Shown one piece after another: positions 44,894-54,436 of a stretch of 64,000 bases of DNA (positions are counted from its first letter, which is position 1; the number at the start of each line of letters is the position of its first letter). The notes beneath the pieces are model-generated. The model searched no databases and was not told the origin of the DNA. It saw nothing but the letters and a program-made list of their open reading frames with translations. The stretch is from positions 62,001 to 126,000 of the forward strand of contig CAJXSR010000004.1 of assembly GCA_913061275.1 (NCBI GenBank), in the 5' to 3' direction. The translations under genes were made by a program, and so were the position numbers. Origin of the DNA: an uncultured Paracoccaceae bacterium (GTDB lineage Bacteria; Pseudomonadota; Alphaproteobacteria; Rhodobacterales; Rhodobacteraceae).

Positions 44894-46648
44894 TTAAACC
44901 AGAACGGCACCGCCGCTATCAATCACACCTTGGGTATCTTCTTCACCCATAAGCATTTCATTATGGGCCTTACCAGACGGGATCATCGGGAAACAGTTTT
45001 CATGCTTTTCCACCCGACAATCAAATATAACTGGCCCATCGTAGTTAAGCATTTCCATGATTGCATCATCCAGATCAGCGGGATCTGTGCAGCGAATACC
45101 TTTGCCGCCAAATGCTTCGGCTAATTTCACAAAATCGGGCAGGGCTTCTGACCATGAATGTGAATAACGTTCGCCATGCAATAATTCTTGCCATTGGCGT
45201 ACCATGCCCAAACGTTCATTGTTTAAGATAAACTGCTTTACAGGTGCGCGGTATTGAATGGCAGTGCCCATTTCCTGCATATTCATTAACCAGCTTGCCT
45301 CACCCGCAATATTAATCACCAGACTGTCAGGGTGGGCAATTTGGGTGCCAACAGATGCAGGCAACCCATAACCCATTGTACCCAGCCCGCCTGATGTCAT
45401 CCAGCGATTTGGTTCTTCAAAGCCTAGATATTGCGCGGCCCACATTTGATGCTGGCCCACTTCAGTAGTGATATAACGGTCCATACCTTTGGTTAATGCT
45501 TCCAACCGTTGCAAAGCATATTGCGGCTTAATGATCTTATCGGAATTTTTGAAAGCCAGACAATCTACTGCCCGCCACTGGTCAATTTGCGCGTGCCATT
45601 TTTTAACATCAGCGGTTTTGGTTTTACGTCCGCGCGATTTCCATATTTTAAGCAAATCTTCCAATACATGGCCTACATCGCCAATAATTGGCACGTCTAC
45701 GTGGATGACTTTGTTGATAGAGGACGGGTCAATATCAATGTGTGCCTTTTTAGATTTAGGGCTGAATGCGTCTATGCGCCCTGTAATACGGTCGTCAAAC
45801 CGTGCGCCGACACAGATCATAAGATCACAATCATGCATCGCAAGATTTGCTTCATATGTGCCGTGCATGCCCAACATACCCAACCAATTATCGCCAGAGG
45901 CAGGATATGCCCCTAAACCCATCAAAGTTGATGTGATTGGGAAGTTGGTGGCTTTCACCAATTCACGCAATAATTGACTGGCACCCTTACCCGAATTTAT
46001 GACGCCGCCACCTGTGTAAAACACTGGTTTCTTTGCCTTTTCAATCAACTCTACAAGGGCAGTTATAGCATCTTTATCACCTTTAACGCGCGGTTGGTAA
46101 TGTCCTAAATCTGCCTTGGCTGGGGAAATGTAATTCCCTGATGCAAATTGCACGTCTTTTGGAATATCAACCAAAACAGGGCCAGGACGGCCATTTGTTG
46201 CAACATGAAATGCTTCATGGATTGTTTCCGCCAGCATTTCGGTATCTTTAACCAGCCAGTTATGCTTGGTGCAAGGCCGTGTAATGCCAACCGTATCAGC
46301 CTCTTGAAACGCGTCAGAACCAATCATAAAACTGGGAACTTGCCCCGAAAGTACGATCATCGGGATGCTGTCCATTAGGGCATCTGTCAGGCCAGTAACG
46401 GCGTTTGTAGCACCGGGACCAGATGTAACGATAACAACACCGGGTTTACCAGTTGAACGTGCATAACCTTCGGCCGCATGTGTAGCACCTTGTTCATGGC
46501 GCACCAGAATGTGGCGAATGTCGTTTTGTTGAAATATGGCATCATAAATAGGAAGCACGGCACCACCTGGATACCCAAAGACGGTATCCACACCTTGATC
46601 TTTTAAGGCTTGTACTACGATGTCGGCACCTGTCATTTGACGGCTCAT
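44894..46648 (-). CDS. ilvI: Acetolactate synthase catalytic subunit
   Basis: 584-residue thiamine diphosphate enzyme making acetolactate and acetohydroxybutyrate, first common step to Val, Leu and Ile. Motifs: GYPGGAVLPIYDA, catalytic Glu in VRHEQGATHAAEGYAR, FAD-binding middle domain, ThDP-binding region from GLGTMGYGLPA to NERLGMVRQW. AAGGAG lies 6 nt before ATG 46648. Preceded by an attenuator and leader peptide; followed by a strong terminator. Confidence 0.95.
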   Translation of the reverse strand: MSRQMTGADIVVQALKDQGVDTVFGYPGGAVLPIYDAIFQQNDIRHILVRHEQGATHAAEGYARSTGKPGVVIVTSGPGATNAVTGLTDALMDSIPMIVLSGQVPSFMIGSDAFQEADTVGITRPCTKHNWLVKDTEMLAETIHEAFHVATNGRPGPVLVDIPKDVQFASGNYISPAKADLGHYQPRVKGDKDAITALVELIEKAKKPVFYTGGGVINSGKGASQLLRELVKATNFPITSTLMGLGAYPASGDNWLGMLGMHGTYEANLAMHDCDLMICVGARFDDRITGRIDAFSPKSKKAHIDIDPSSINKVIHVDVPIIGDVGHVLEDLLKIWKSRGRKTKTADVKKWHAQIDQWRAVDCLAFKNSDKIIKPQYALQRLEALTKGMDRYITTEVGQHQMWAAQYLGFEEPNRWMTSGGLGTMGYGLPASVGTQIAHPDSLVINIAGEASWLMNMQEMGTAIQYRAPVKQFILNNERLGMVRQWQELLHGERYSHSWSEALPDFVKLAEAFGGKGIRCTDPADLDDAIMEMLNYDGPVIFDCRVEKHENCFPMIPSGKAHNEMLMGEEDTQGVIDSGGAVLV

Positions 46649-46669
46649 ATTTTTCTCCTTTTTAGTCAC

Positions 46670-46744
46670 AAAAAAACCCCCGATTGTTGGGGGTTACACG
46701 GTGGTGAAAAACGATAATTATCGTTTTCGTTCCGTGTAAGGCCC
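46670..46744 (-). promoter_or_regulatory. Transcription attenuator of ilvI
   Basis: On the minus strand: terminator AACCCCC-AACAATC-GGGGGTT (46695-46675) followed by a T tract (to 46670). The competing antiterminator pairs GGG (46744-46742) and TTACACGG (46739-46732) with CCGTGTAA (46701-46694) and CCC (46693-46691), which uses the C run of the terminator. A nested perfect palindrome AAAACGATAA/TTATCGTTTT (46727-46708) lies inside. Stalling on the upstream leader codons would free the antiterminator; a ribosome reaching the leader stop would block it. Confidence 0.85.
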
Positions 46745-46777
46745 AGATAGAACCACAATGTGAACTGTATTTTCCAT
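46718..46777 (-). CDS. ilv leader peptide
   Basis: 19 codons: M-E-N-T-V-H-I-V-V-L-S-G-P-Y-T-E-R-K-R, stop TAA. Codons 5, 7, 8, 9 and 10 are Val, Ile, Val, Val, Leu, exactly the end products of the pathway. The stop codon sits just after the 5' arm of the antiterminator. No Shine-Dalgarno is visible; a TTGACC...TATAAA promoter (spacer 14) or TAAAAA (spacer 16) lies directly upstream, so translation may be leaderless from a start point close to the ATG. Confidence 0.8.
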   Translation of the reverse strand: MENTVHIVVLSGPYTERKR

Positions 46778-46918
46778 AAAGGCATTTTTATATGGGAATT
46801 AGTTAAGGTCAACCCATAAACAGGTATTTATATTCCGTTAAGGGGTTAAGTTTTGTAATTTAAATACTGATTTTGGGGTATTTTGTAATTATATTATCAC
46901 ATGACGTAACTATGTGAC

Positions 46919-47755
46919 TTATGACCTATTGGTGCTTAAAATATCTGGCAGGTCGATTGCAGCCACCTGATTTGGAATAGGGTCTGATCCGATGGGGGTG
47001 TTTTCTAAATTGAATTCATTGGGTTTATTCAAATTTGTCCAGGCACCATTATGGTAAATTTCCACCGCATTAAACTTAGATTTGTAATCCATTTTTGGGC
47101 TGCCAGGCACCCAATACCCTAGATATACATAAGGAAGGCCCGCTTCTTGCGCTATTTTGATGTGGTCTAATATCATATAAGTTCCTAGGCTGCTCTTGTG
47201 TAAATCTGGATCGAAAAATGAATATACCAAAGACAACCCATCATCCATTAAATCAGTTAGACAAACCGCACTTAGTTCGGTGCGTTCATATTTTTCATAC
47301 GCCATTGAATATTCCACAATGCGACTGCGCACCGGGGTTTCTTCCACCATAGAAGAAAACTCAAACATATCCATGTCTGCCATCCCGCCATCTGCGTGAC
47401 GGGCATCTAGGTAGCGTTTGAAAAGTTCATATTGATGTTCTGTCGCCCAAGGTGCGGATGCATCACGATGTAAATGTGCGTTCTTTCTTAGTATTCGTTT
47501 TTGGGCTTTGGAAGGTGTAAAGTCAGCAACACGGATGCGGGCAGACATGCAGGCATTACATTCAGAGCAACTTGGCCGATACAAAACATTTTGTGACCTG
47601 CGAAACCCTTGTTTTGATAGGGCATTATTTAAAAGGTCTGCATGCTCGCCTTGTAGGCCTGCAAATAGTTTGCGCTCAAGCTTACCCTCCAGATATGGAC
47701 AGGGCTGAGGTGCAGTTACATAGAATTGTGTTGCCAAAGGCAAGGAATGTCGCAT
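46919..47755 (-). CDS. bpt: Aspartate/glutamate leucyltransferase (Bpt/Ate family)
   Basis: 278 residues. N-terminal R-transferase domain with the Cys cluster [15 protein letters not shown] and the C-terminal GNAT-like half ([37 protein letters not shown]). Adds Leu to N-terminal Asp/Glu of proteins for ClpS/ClpP decay (N-degron pathway). Transcribed with the two downstream-facing genes RDD and DUF2852 in the same direction. Confidence 0.92.
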   Translation of the reverse strand: MRHSLPLATQFYVTAPQPCPYLEGKLERKLFAGLQGEHADLLNNALSKQGFRRSQNVLYRPSCSECNACMSARIRVADFTPSKAQKRILRKNAHLHRDASAPWATEHQYELFKRYLDARHADGGMADMDMFEFSSMVEETPVRSRIVEYSMAYEKYERTELSAVCLTDLMDDGLSLVYSFFDPDLHKSSLGTYMILDHIKIAQEAGLPYVYLGYWVPGSPKMDYKSKFNAVEIYHNGAWTNLNKPNEFNLENTPIGSDPIPNQVAAIDLPDILSTNRS

Positions 47756-47838
47756 TACACTACCAATTTACTATTTACTCAAAAGCGTACCAGCAGATTG
47801 TTATTCGGGCAAGGTGGCAAAATTGAGGCAAATTGTAT

Positions 47839-48294
47839 CTATATTTTTGGACGGTTTATTGCAGTGGTACCCACGAAATAGTCATGTATGCCCTGACCAC
47901 GCTTATTAACCAGCATCATTACCATTGAAATAATAAGCCCAAACATAAACACCACAACTACTGTATAAATAGAGGTATGCCATGCAGCTTCGGATAGGGT
48001 TAATTTTTCGCCACGCCCATTTCTGATTTCAATTCCAGCTACAATCATACCTAAGGTGGCAGAGTTACGTTTTAGCGTGAAAATTCTGTATCCAAGATTA
48101 GAGATAAGTAACAAGAATGGGTACATAAAAGCACCTAAGCCGAATGTACCAACGACTAGGGCCATAGAGATTAGCAGGATTATGATAAAATCAATAAACC
48201 AAGCTAATAATCGTTTGAACGGCACCCCGTCATAGAATTGGCTATCTGTATCTGGGTCGGGTAACCCGCTTAAGTCATGATTTATTGCAAGCAT
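47839..48294 (-). CDS. RDD-family membrane protein
   Basis: 151 residues with three hydrophobic helices. The RDD signature is DGVPFKRLLAWFIDFIIILL, with R and D at the usual points. Function uncertain; some RDD proteins are Na+/H+ antiporter-like. Start at M of MLAINHDLSGLPDPD, with a weak GAGAA upstream. Confidence 0.82.
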   Translation of the reverse strand: MLAINHDLSGLPDPDTDSQFYDGVPFKRLLAWFIDFIIILLISMALVVGTFGLGAFMYPFLLLISNLGYRIFTLKRNSATLGMIVAGIEIRNGRGEKLTLSEAAWHTSIYTVVVVFMFGLIISMVMMLVNKRGQGIHDYFVGTTAINRPKI

Positions 48295-48368
48295 TGTTTT
48301 CTCATTGTTTTCGCTTCGCACAGTATGTGCGCGAAGCGATTTAGGCTCAAGTGGTAGATGAACTAAAC

Positions 48369-48731
48369 CTATGCTTTTATATCTTTAGCCCGATCATCCA
48401 TGAAGGCGTCAAATTCGGTTTTATCCTTCGCTTCACGCAAACGATGTAAAAAACTTTGAAACGCCGTTTGTTCATCTTCTAAACGTTTTATTGTGTCGTC
48501 TTTATAGGCATCAAAAGCGGTGTTTCCTGTATTGCGGTGTGATTTTCTTGAACGCGAACAGCCAAAGAAAGAACGAGACATACGATTACTCCATATCATA
48601 TAAAAGAGGATGGCCAAACCAAGTGGCCATATAAAAATAAACCCTAAGATCATTGCCATTAGCCACGCACCTTTTCCGTGTTCATCCAGCCATGCAACTG
48701 AGGTTTCAAACCAAGTGATTGGTGTCGTCAT
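48369..48731 (-). CDS. DUF2852 protein
   Basis: 120 residues: one or two membrane helices (GAWLMAMILGFIFIWPLGLA, ILFYMIW), then a cytosolic acidic/basic helical tail (LHRLREAKDKTEFDAFMDD) typical of DUF2852 in Rhodobacterales. Function unknown. Next to the RDD gene. Confidence 0.82.
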   Translation of the reverse strand: MTTPITWFETSVAWLDEHGKGAWLMAMILGFIFIWPLGLAILFYMIWSNRMSRSFFGCSRSRKSHRNTGNTAFDAYKDDTIKRLEDEQTAFQSFLHRLREAKDKTEFDAFMDDRAKDIKA

Positions 48732-48907
48732 TTAATTTTCCTTTCCAACTTTATAATGTAAATGTTACTTACATTAACATATATAATGCTGTGAAACTCA
48801 AATACAAGATATTTTAGAGATATTTTTTTATTACCATTAAAAAGGCGAAAAAACGCCGTATTCATACAGGATAGTCCTGTGAAGTAGTAAATGTATAATG
48901 GTGTGTG

Positions 48908-49084
48908 ATGATTAACTTTAAAGTAATAAAACAACAACTGATAGATTTTTCGGTTGATAAGAAGGGCGCCGTTACAGTTGATTTTGTAACGCTAATGGCG
49001 GCTGTCATCATCATTAGTTTTGCAACGACATCAGGATTGGCATCAATTATAACAAATGCATTGTTAAATATTACCTTGGGATAA
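48908..49084 (+). CDS. Flp-type pilin-like small protein
   Basis: 58 residues from ATG 48908 to TAA 49084. A polar N-terminus (MINFKVIKQQLIDFSVDKKG) is followed by A-V-T-V-D-F-V-T-L-M-A-A-V-I-I-I. This matches the prepilin peptidase site G|AVTVD(F/W) and hydrophobic helix of roseobacter Flp pilins, with Asp in place of the usual Glu at +5. TATAAT lies 8 nt upstream of the ATG and no Shine-Dalgarno is seen, so the mRNA may be leaderless. No tad or cpa genes are in the window. Confidence 0.65.
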   Translation: MINFKVIKQQLIDFSVDKKGAVTVDFVTLMAAVIIISFATTSGLASIITNALLNITLG

Positions 49085-49102
49085 CCCTATAAGGTATGTA
49101 GT

Positions 49103-49720
49103 TCAGTGATCTTTTGCCAAAACACCCAGACCCCGTAAATAAATACCAATTCCTGTTTCCAATAAATCCTCTGGTGAAAATGGGGATCGTGTACCGGGTT
49201 CTCCGCGTGCATAAAGTTCTACAATACCGTGGCTCATGGCCCATATGTGTTGACTGACCATTGTAGAGGGTGGCCGTTTGCCTTCGGGTATATCCAACGC
49301 TAGATTATCGGCGGCTTTGACCAATACATTTATTGCCCTGTTTGCGACCGTGGCAAGTTCTGGATCGCTATTGATAGAAACGCCGCTTTCGAACATTGCT
49401 ATATAATGCCCTGGGTGTTTTCGGGCGAATGCTAGATATGCGCGCCCTGTTGCTTCTACTGAGGTAACCGCTGAGCCGCCGCCTTTGGCATAAGCATACT
49501 CTAACAAATCGCCGAACATGGAAAACCCTTGCTTTGCAACCTCTGCAATCAAATCTTCTCGGCCCTTAAAATGCCGATAGGGGGCGGCGCCAGAAACACC
49601 AGCCAGTTTAGCGGCCTGTGAAATGGTAAAACCTGTTGGGCCTTTTTGTTCAATCAGTTTTATTGTGGCTTCAATAAGGGTTTGCTTCAGGTTTCCGTGG
49701 TGATAGGCACGTTTAGTCAT
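49103..49720 (-). CDS. TetR-family transcriptional regulator
   Basis: 205 residues. N-terminal HTH (GFTISQAAKLAGVSGAAPYRHF) followed by a TetR C-terminal WHG-like domain. Its start overlaps the end of ppk2 by 8 bp; same operon direction, so it may regulate ppk2 or itself. Ligand unknown. Confidence 0.9.
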   Translation of the reverse strand: MTKRAYHHGNLKQTLIEATIKLIEQKGPTGFTISQAAKLAGVSGAAPYRHFKGREDLIAEVAKQGFSMFGDLLEYAYAKGGGSAVTSVEATGRAYLAFARKHPGHYIAMFESGVSINSDPELATVANRAINVLVKAADNLALDIPEGKRPPSTMVSQHIWAMSHGIVELYARGEPGTRSPFSPEDLLETGIGIYLRGLGVLAKDH

Positions 49721-50597
49721 TTAAAATTTTGGGGCCTCCGCTAATTTTAGCGTCGGCGAGGCAGGCAATATCAGTGTCCTTCATTGGATATGGGATTTTT
49801 TCCAGAACGGTTCGAATAGCTGCTATGCGTGCACGTCTTTTATCGTCTGTTCTAATCACATGCCAAGGCGTGTGACCCGAATTGGATTTTGCCATGGTTT
49901 CGGTAATAGCAGATGTATAGGCATCCCATTTATATAGGCCTTTTACGTCAATACCTGACAGTTTCCATTGCTTTAACCGATCACTTTCACGGTCTAGAAA
50001 ACGGCGCAGCTGTTCTGCCCGCCCAACATTTAACCAAAGCTTAATAAGGATGATGCCATCATCTGCCAGCATGTTTTCAAAATCATTTACTTGATTGAAA
50101 AAATGCTTTCGTTGATCGTCTGTACAAAACCCGAATACATGTTCAACCACACCACGGTTATACCAAGAGCGGTCAAAGAATACGATTTGCCCTGCACTTG
50201 GCATATGCTTGATATAGCGTTGAAAGTACCATTGAGATTGTTCAGTTTCTGTTGGTTTTGATAATGCAACAACACGTGTGATGCGCGGGTTCATATTTTC
50301 GCGGAACCGTTTGATTGTACCGCCTTTACCAGCGGCATCGCGGCCTTCAAATACAATAGCAATACGGGCGCCAGTTTCTTTGGCCCATGATTGCATTTTA
50401 ACCAACTCTATTTGAAGAAGTTCCAATGACTCTTCGTACTCTTCGCGATCCTTACGTTCTTTATAAGGATATGTCGGGTCAAGAATTGCGTTCTTTTTTC
50501 CGTTTTTGATTTGTTCGCGAATTTCATTTGGCGCGTCATTTTGAAAAAAACTGCTAATCGCCCCTTCAAATGGTTTTGGGTAGTGTGGTTTTTTCAT
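49713..50597 (-). CDS. ppk2: Polyphosphate kinase 2
   Basis: 294 residues, one-domain PPK2. Walker A FEGRDAAGKGGTIKRF, Walker B VFFDRSWYNRGVVE, lid RFLDRESDRLKQWKLS. Uses polyphosphate to phosphorylate nucleoside mono- or diphosphates (subclass not assignable from sequence alone). Start ATG at 50597 after GGGAGG. Confidence 0.92.
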   Translation of the reverse strand: MKKPHYPKPFEGAISSFFQNDAPNEIREQIKNGKKNAILDPTYPYKERKDREEYEESLELLQIELVKMQSWAKETGARIAIVFEGRDAAGKGGTIKRFRENMNPRITRVVALSKPTETEQSQWYFQRYIKHMPSAGQIVFFDRSWYNRGVVEHVFGFCTDDQRKHFFNQVNDFENMLADDGIILIKLWLNVGRAEQLRRFLDRESDRLKQWKLSGIDVKGLYKWDAYTSAITETMAKSNSGHTPWHVIRTDDKRRARIAAIRTVLEKIPYPMKDTDIACLADAKISGGPKILND

Positions 50598-50648
50598 TAT
50601 TGCCTCCCTGTATTATATTAATATGGAGTGGCAGGCTGCATTTAGCAA

Positions 50649-51584
50649 CTAGGCCGCATCCGCAACGGCCTTTACCGCTGCTTCTATTTGTTGGGTCGCC
50701 AACTGATGTGTGCCATGCCCCATACCCTTAACCGTTACCAGATTTGCATGTGGAACTACCTTAATAAATTTATCCGCGTGTTCGGATGCTGGAACAGATA
50801 CATCAGTCGTCCCATGTATTAATTCAATGGGCATTTTTAGGTTAGGATAAAACTTCGATTGTGCTAAAACCTGTGGCAGCAAAATGTTTAATTGCCGAGA
50901 GTTTTCTACAAAGTTTTTAAAACGAACAGAGATATTTACCCCAACATGATCCAAATACCCTTTTGGTGATCCTTGTGGGGCGAATATAGTTTCATAACTA
51001 TCCCGGAAATAAGTGTGCCTATAGAACGAGGTCGCGATAGCCATCAAAATCGGGCCGATTATTGGCTTTGCCATCACCCTGTAATTAATATGAATGGGGT
51101 AGGGTGTGGGCATAGACACTGCTGATACCAAAATAAGCCCACGCACAAACTCAGGCGTATGCGTGGCTATGTGCAAGCTTAGAGCGCCCCCAAATGAATA
51201 CCCCAGTAAATATGCGTTTTTCACCCCAAGTTCATGCGCCGCTTTTCGTAATAATTCAGATTGATCGGCTAAAGTCGCACCTTTTTTATTAGGAAGAGAG
51301 GTATAACCATGTCCCGGGCGATCAAATGCGATTACCGTATAGTCTTTGGCAAAACGGTCGACCAAATCGAATGTGAAGTCTTTCAAATGACCGCCAGCAC
51401 CATGAAACATTATTAAATGTGGGCCAGTACCTTTTTTGACATAATGAATGTTAATGCCATCAATCTCTATAAATTCACCGACAGGCGGTGTGATTTGTTC
51501 AGCATGCTTGGTGAATTTACTTGATAGATAAATTGTAAGAAGTGCTAAGCAGATAATGCCAATCAAAAAAAGACTGATAACCAT
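50649..51584 (-). CDS. Alpha/beta hydrolase
   Basis: 311 residues. An N-terminal membrane anchor or signal (VISLFLIGIICLALLTIYLS) precedes an alpha/beta hydrolase fold with oxyanion HGAGG, nucleophile elbow GYSFGG, and His in GMGHGTHQ. Substrate unknown. Starts 2 bp after metA, so it is probably transcribed with it. Confidence 0.87.
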   Translation of the reverse strand: MVISLFLIGIICLALLTIYLSSKFTKHAEQITPPVGEFIEIDGINIHYVKKGTGPHLIMFHGAGGHLKDFTFDLVDRFAKDYTVIAFDRPGHGYTSLPNKKGATLADQSELLRKAAHELGVKNAYLLGYSFGGALSLHIATHTPEFVRGLILVSAVSMPTPYPIHINYRVMAKPIIGPILMAIATSFYRHTYFRDSYETIFAPQGSPKGYLDHVGVNISVRFKNFVENSRQLNILLPQVLAQSKFYPNLKMPIELIHGTTDVSVPASEHADKFIKVVPHANLVTVKGMGHGTHQLATQQIEAAVKAVADAA

Positions 51585-51586
51585 AT

Positions 51587-52504
51587 TTAAGACCCGATTT
51601 TTGATATATCAAAATGTGTGGTCTGGTATATTTCATTTATCCAGTTGCCATACATCAAGTGCCCGTGTCCGCGCCAACGGTTAAAGGGATGTAAAGACGG
51701 ATCATCATTCGGATAGTAATTACACGGAACATTTATGGGTGTACCATTTGCAATGTCACGGTCATATTCTTCCTTTAAAGTGCCGCTATCATATTCAAAG
51801 TGATTGAAGATATAGATTGCACGGTGGCTATCGTCTTTTACCAAACAAGGGCCAGTTTCTTCACTGCTGATTAATACGTCGAGGCCTTCTGCGGCCTCTA
51901 TTTCAGACATCTTATTTTCCGTCCAACGACTAACGGGGATTACCAAATCATCTGAAAAACCACGCAAGTAGGGTGAAGAATGATCCTGCACCTGATGGCG
52001 AAAACAGCCAAAAGATTTAGTATCCAGCATGTGCTTTTGCACCCCGTGGAAATAATAGATCATCGCCATGCCGCCCCAGCACACGCCAAAGGTGGAATGT
52101 ACATTGGTTTGTGTCCAATCCATCACTTCGCGCAACTCATCCCAATAGGTAACATCTTCAAATGGTAAATGCTCAATCGGCGCACCCGTGATGATAAGCC
52201 CGTCAAATTTTCGGTGCTTGATGTCTTGGAAACTTGTATAAAAAGACTCCATATGGTCATGCGATGTGGTTTTTGAAATATGTTCTGACATGCGGATCAA
52301 GGTCAGATCAATTTGCAAAGGTGTTGACCCGATTAAACGCGCGAACTGCGTTTCGGTCTGAATTTTTTTAGGCATCAGATTTAATAGGCCGATTTGCAAT
52401 GGGCGTATGTCTTGCTTGTTTGCAGCACCTTCTGACATAACCATAACGCCTTCTGATTTCAGAATGTTATGGGCAGGTAATTTTGTGGGTATTCTAATGG
52501 GCAT
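51587..52504 (-). CDS. metA: Homoserine O-acetyltransferase (MetA type)
   Basis: 305 residues of the MetA class I glutamine-amidotransferase-like family. Catalytic Cys C142 in GVCWGGMA, His in IFNHFEYDS, and Glu in the following strand. Residue 111 is Glu ([10 protein letters not shown]), the acetyl-CoA specificity determinant; succinyl enzymes have Gly there. First step of methionine synthesis. No SAM riboswitch is evident in the 37-bp gap upstream. Confidence 0.93.
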   Translation of the reverse strand: MPIRIPTKLPAHNILKSEGVMVMSEGAANKQDIRPLQIGLLNLMPKKIQTETQFARLIGSTPLQIDLTLIRMSEHISKTTSHDHMESFYTSFQDIKHRKFDGLIITGAPIEHLPFEDVTYWDELREVMDWTQTNVHSTFGVCWGGMAMIYYFHGVQKHMLDTKSFGCFRHQVQDHSSPYLRGFSDDLVIPVSRWTENKMSEIEAAEGLDVLISSEETGPCLVKDDSHRAIYIFNHFEYDSGTLKEEYDRDIANGTPINVPCNYYPNDDPSLHPFNRWRGHGHLMYGNWINEIYQTTHFDISKIGS

Positions 52505-52541
52505 TGATTTTCTTTCACCTATAAGCGGTCAAATAGGCTGG

Positions 52542-53405
52542 TTATTTGGTTTTCTCAAGAGTATCTTCTATCACTTTATCGAAATCGGCAGTGGTTCGCA
52601 CATTATGAATATCAGTGGCTTCCACGGTAACACCCCATTTTTGCGCAATCGCTTTATAGCGGGGCAGACGGTCTGCCAGTAATTGTTTGTATCCAAAACG
52701 TATGAAATCATCTGGATCAACCTCATTTGGTGCCACTGACTTTTCAGTTAAATATTGATCCCAACAGGTGACTAGAAAACTTTCTGGGTAATACATCGGC
52801 TTTGGGGATTTATTAAACCGTTCCACAAGTACATCTATATGATCATCATTGCCTTCTATCCATACTGGTAAAAGATGTTGCGATACCAGTGACATAACGG
52901 TGTCATCATCATCATTTGCATCTACCACTTCGACAACAGAACCAGATGTATCACAGATGAAGTTGTCATAGTTATATAGATCTTTGGCGCGTTGAATGAA
53001 ATGCACGGTATCTTTCATAGAATTGATTTCCGCATCGCGGTGCAGTCGTTGACGACGCAAGTATTCATCAAACGCAATGCCACCTTTGGTTGGGTCGCCT
53101 GGTTTGCCTAAATAGGTGGATAGGGGCGAAAGGTCTGAAAATTTTAGGTTAGACGCAATATAGATTGCATCCGCCCTTAGTAAATCAGCCAGAAACGGGT
53201 TGCGCATGGCCTCAATTTTGAAGTTATCAGCGATATGTTCGCCCATATAACGGGTGCCAATGCGGTAATCGACGCTATAGTGAAACCAGTCGCCGTGATC
53301 GCGAAGTATCTCACTGATATAGGTTTTTCCAAGGCCCGACATGCCAAATAGCATTACCTTTTTGGCTTTGGCATTACGCCAGTCTTTTGCAGAATTATAC
53401 AGCAT
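52542..53405 (-). CDS. P-loop ATPase of unknown function
   Basis: 287 residues. Walker A GMSGLGKTYIS near residue 22; Asp-rich middle (VVDANDDDDTVM). The pattern MLYNSAKDWRNAKAKKVMLF plus a kinase-like core suggests a nucleotide-binding protein conserved in Rhodobacterales; I cannot assign a substrate. Upstream of metA on the same strand with 37 bp between. Confidence 0.7.
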   Translation of the reverse strand: MLYNSAKDWRNAKAKKVMLFGMSGLGKTYISEILRDHGDWFHYSVDYRIGTRYMGEHIADNFKIEAMRNPFLADLLRADAIYIASNLKFSDLSPLSTYLGKPGDPTKGGIAFDEYLRRQRLHRDAEINSMKDTVHFIQRAKDLYNYDNFICDTSGSVVEVVDANDDDDTVMSLVSQHLLPVWIEGNDDHIDVLVERFNKSPKPMYYPESFLVTCWDQYLTEKSVAPNEVDPDDFIRFGYKQLLADRLPRYKAIAQKWGVTVEATDIHNVRTTADFDKVIEDTLEKTK

Positions 53406-53465
53406 TGCGGCCTCTTTTTTACTTTAAGCATATCCTAAAGCAAAAAAGCGAGAGAAGTTCAATTA

Positions 53466-54362
53466 CTAACGTCTTATGATACGTCCATCTATTATAACCA
53501 TGCCTAGGGCGATGGTGGCAAAACCCAGATAGGCAGAAGTGGGTAAATTTTCACCTAAGACCACAGAACCCCAGAATACGGCAGTAGGCGGGACAAGTAA
53601 TGTGACTAGGCTTAAGTTGCCACTACCAGCAAGGTTTAAAGCGCGGTAATACAGAAAGTACGCAACGGAAGTAGCTGGTATTGCTAAGAAAAACATGGCT
53701 GCATAGGTATTAGGTAGCAATGTAAAATTTGGGGTGCCGTCGATGAATAACGCCAAGGGCACCATAATTAAACTTGCCCCCGTTAACATGCCTGTTGCAG
53801 CCATGATTGGGTGTAATCCTTGCAATGTGTGCCGTCCCCAGCTTGCAGCAAGCCCATAAGCGAAACTTGCACAAAGAAGGGCTATTTGCGCCAAAGACCG
53901 TATATCAAAGCTTTGTAATGCGTCATATCCAATGGTGATGCATACACCGATAAAGGCAATAGAAGCACCGATTAACTTAACTCCCGTTAGGCGTTCGTCG
54001 GCAAAGGCAATAGCGGCAATCAAGATACCGAATATGGCGGTAGAGCCGTTGATGATTGATGCTAGCCCACTTTCAATATGGGTTTGCCCCCATGCGATTA
54101 GGGAAAAAGGGATGGCGTTGTTTAAAAAGCCCATGACCAAAAGTGCGCCCCATGCTTTCAAACTGGAAGGCAACGGAATTTTCAATGCAAAAACCACTGC
54201 CCACAGAACCAAACCGCCCCAAAAAACGCGGTGCGCCACAAGGGTAAAAACGGGTAATTCACGCAGGCCTATGGCAAAACTTAAAAAGCTTGCACCCCAA
54301 ATAAGGGCAAGCGATATAAGACTGACCCATGCTGCCAGTGATAAGGATTTTTGTGGTTTCAT
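53466..54362 (-). CDS. EamA/DMT-family transporter
   Basis: 298 residues, about ten helices in two EamA halves (LALIWGASFLSFAIGLREL at the start). Typical of metabolite or amino-acid exporters. Next to a second EamA gene on the same strand with 74 bp between, so a tandem duplicated pair is possible, though the two differ clearly. Confidence 0.88.
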   Translation of the reverse strand: MKPQKSLSLAAWVSLISLALIWGASFLSFAIGLRELPVFTLVAHRVFWGGLVLWAVVFALKIPLPSSLKAWGALLVMGFLNNAIPFSLIAWGQTHIESGLASIINGSTAIFGILIAAIAFADERLTGVKLIGASIAFIGVCITIGYDALQSFDIRSLAQIALLCASFAYGLAASWGRHTLQGLHPIMAATGMLTGASLIMVPLALFIDGTPNFTLLPNTYAAMFFLAIPATSVAYFLYYRALNLAGSGNLSLVTLLVPPTAVFWGSVVLGENLPTSAYLGFATIALGMVIIDGRIIRR

Positions 54363-54436
54363 ATGGTGTTTATTGCCTTGATATAAGGATGAATAACAAA
54401 CGATTATTCGTGATCTACTACATCATTATTTGTGGT

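Noticed and set aside
48728-48937. 69-codon minus-strand frame upstream of DUF2852
   Set aside because: AT-rich, no ribosome binding site, overlaps the better supported Flp-like pilin start.
52505-52541. SAM-responsive riboswitch in front of metA
   Set aside because: Only 37 bp precede the gene and no SAM-II type conserved stems are visible.
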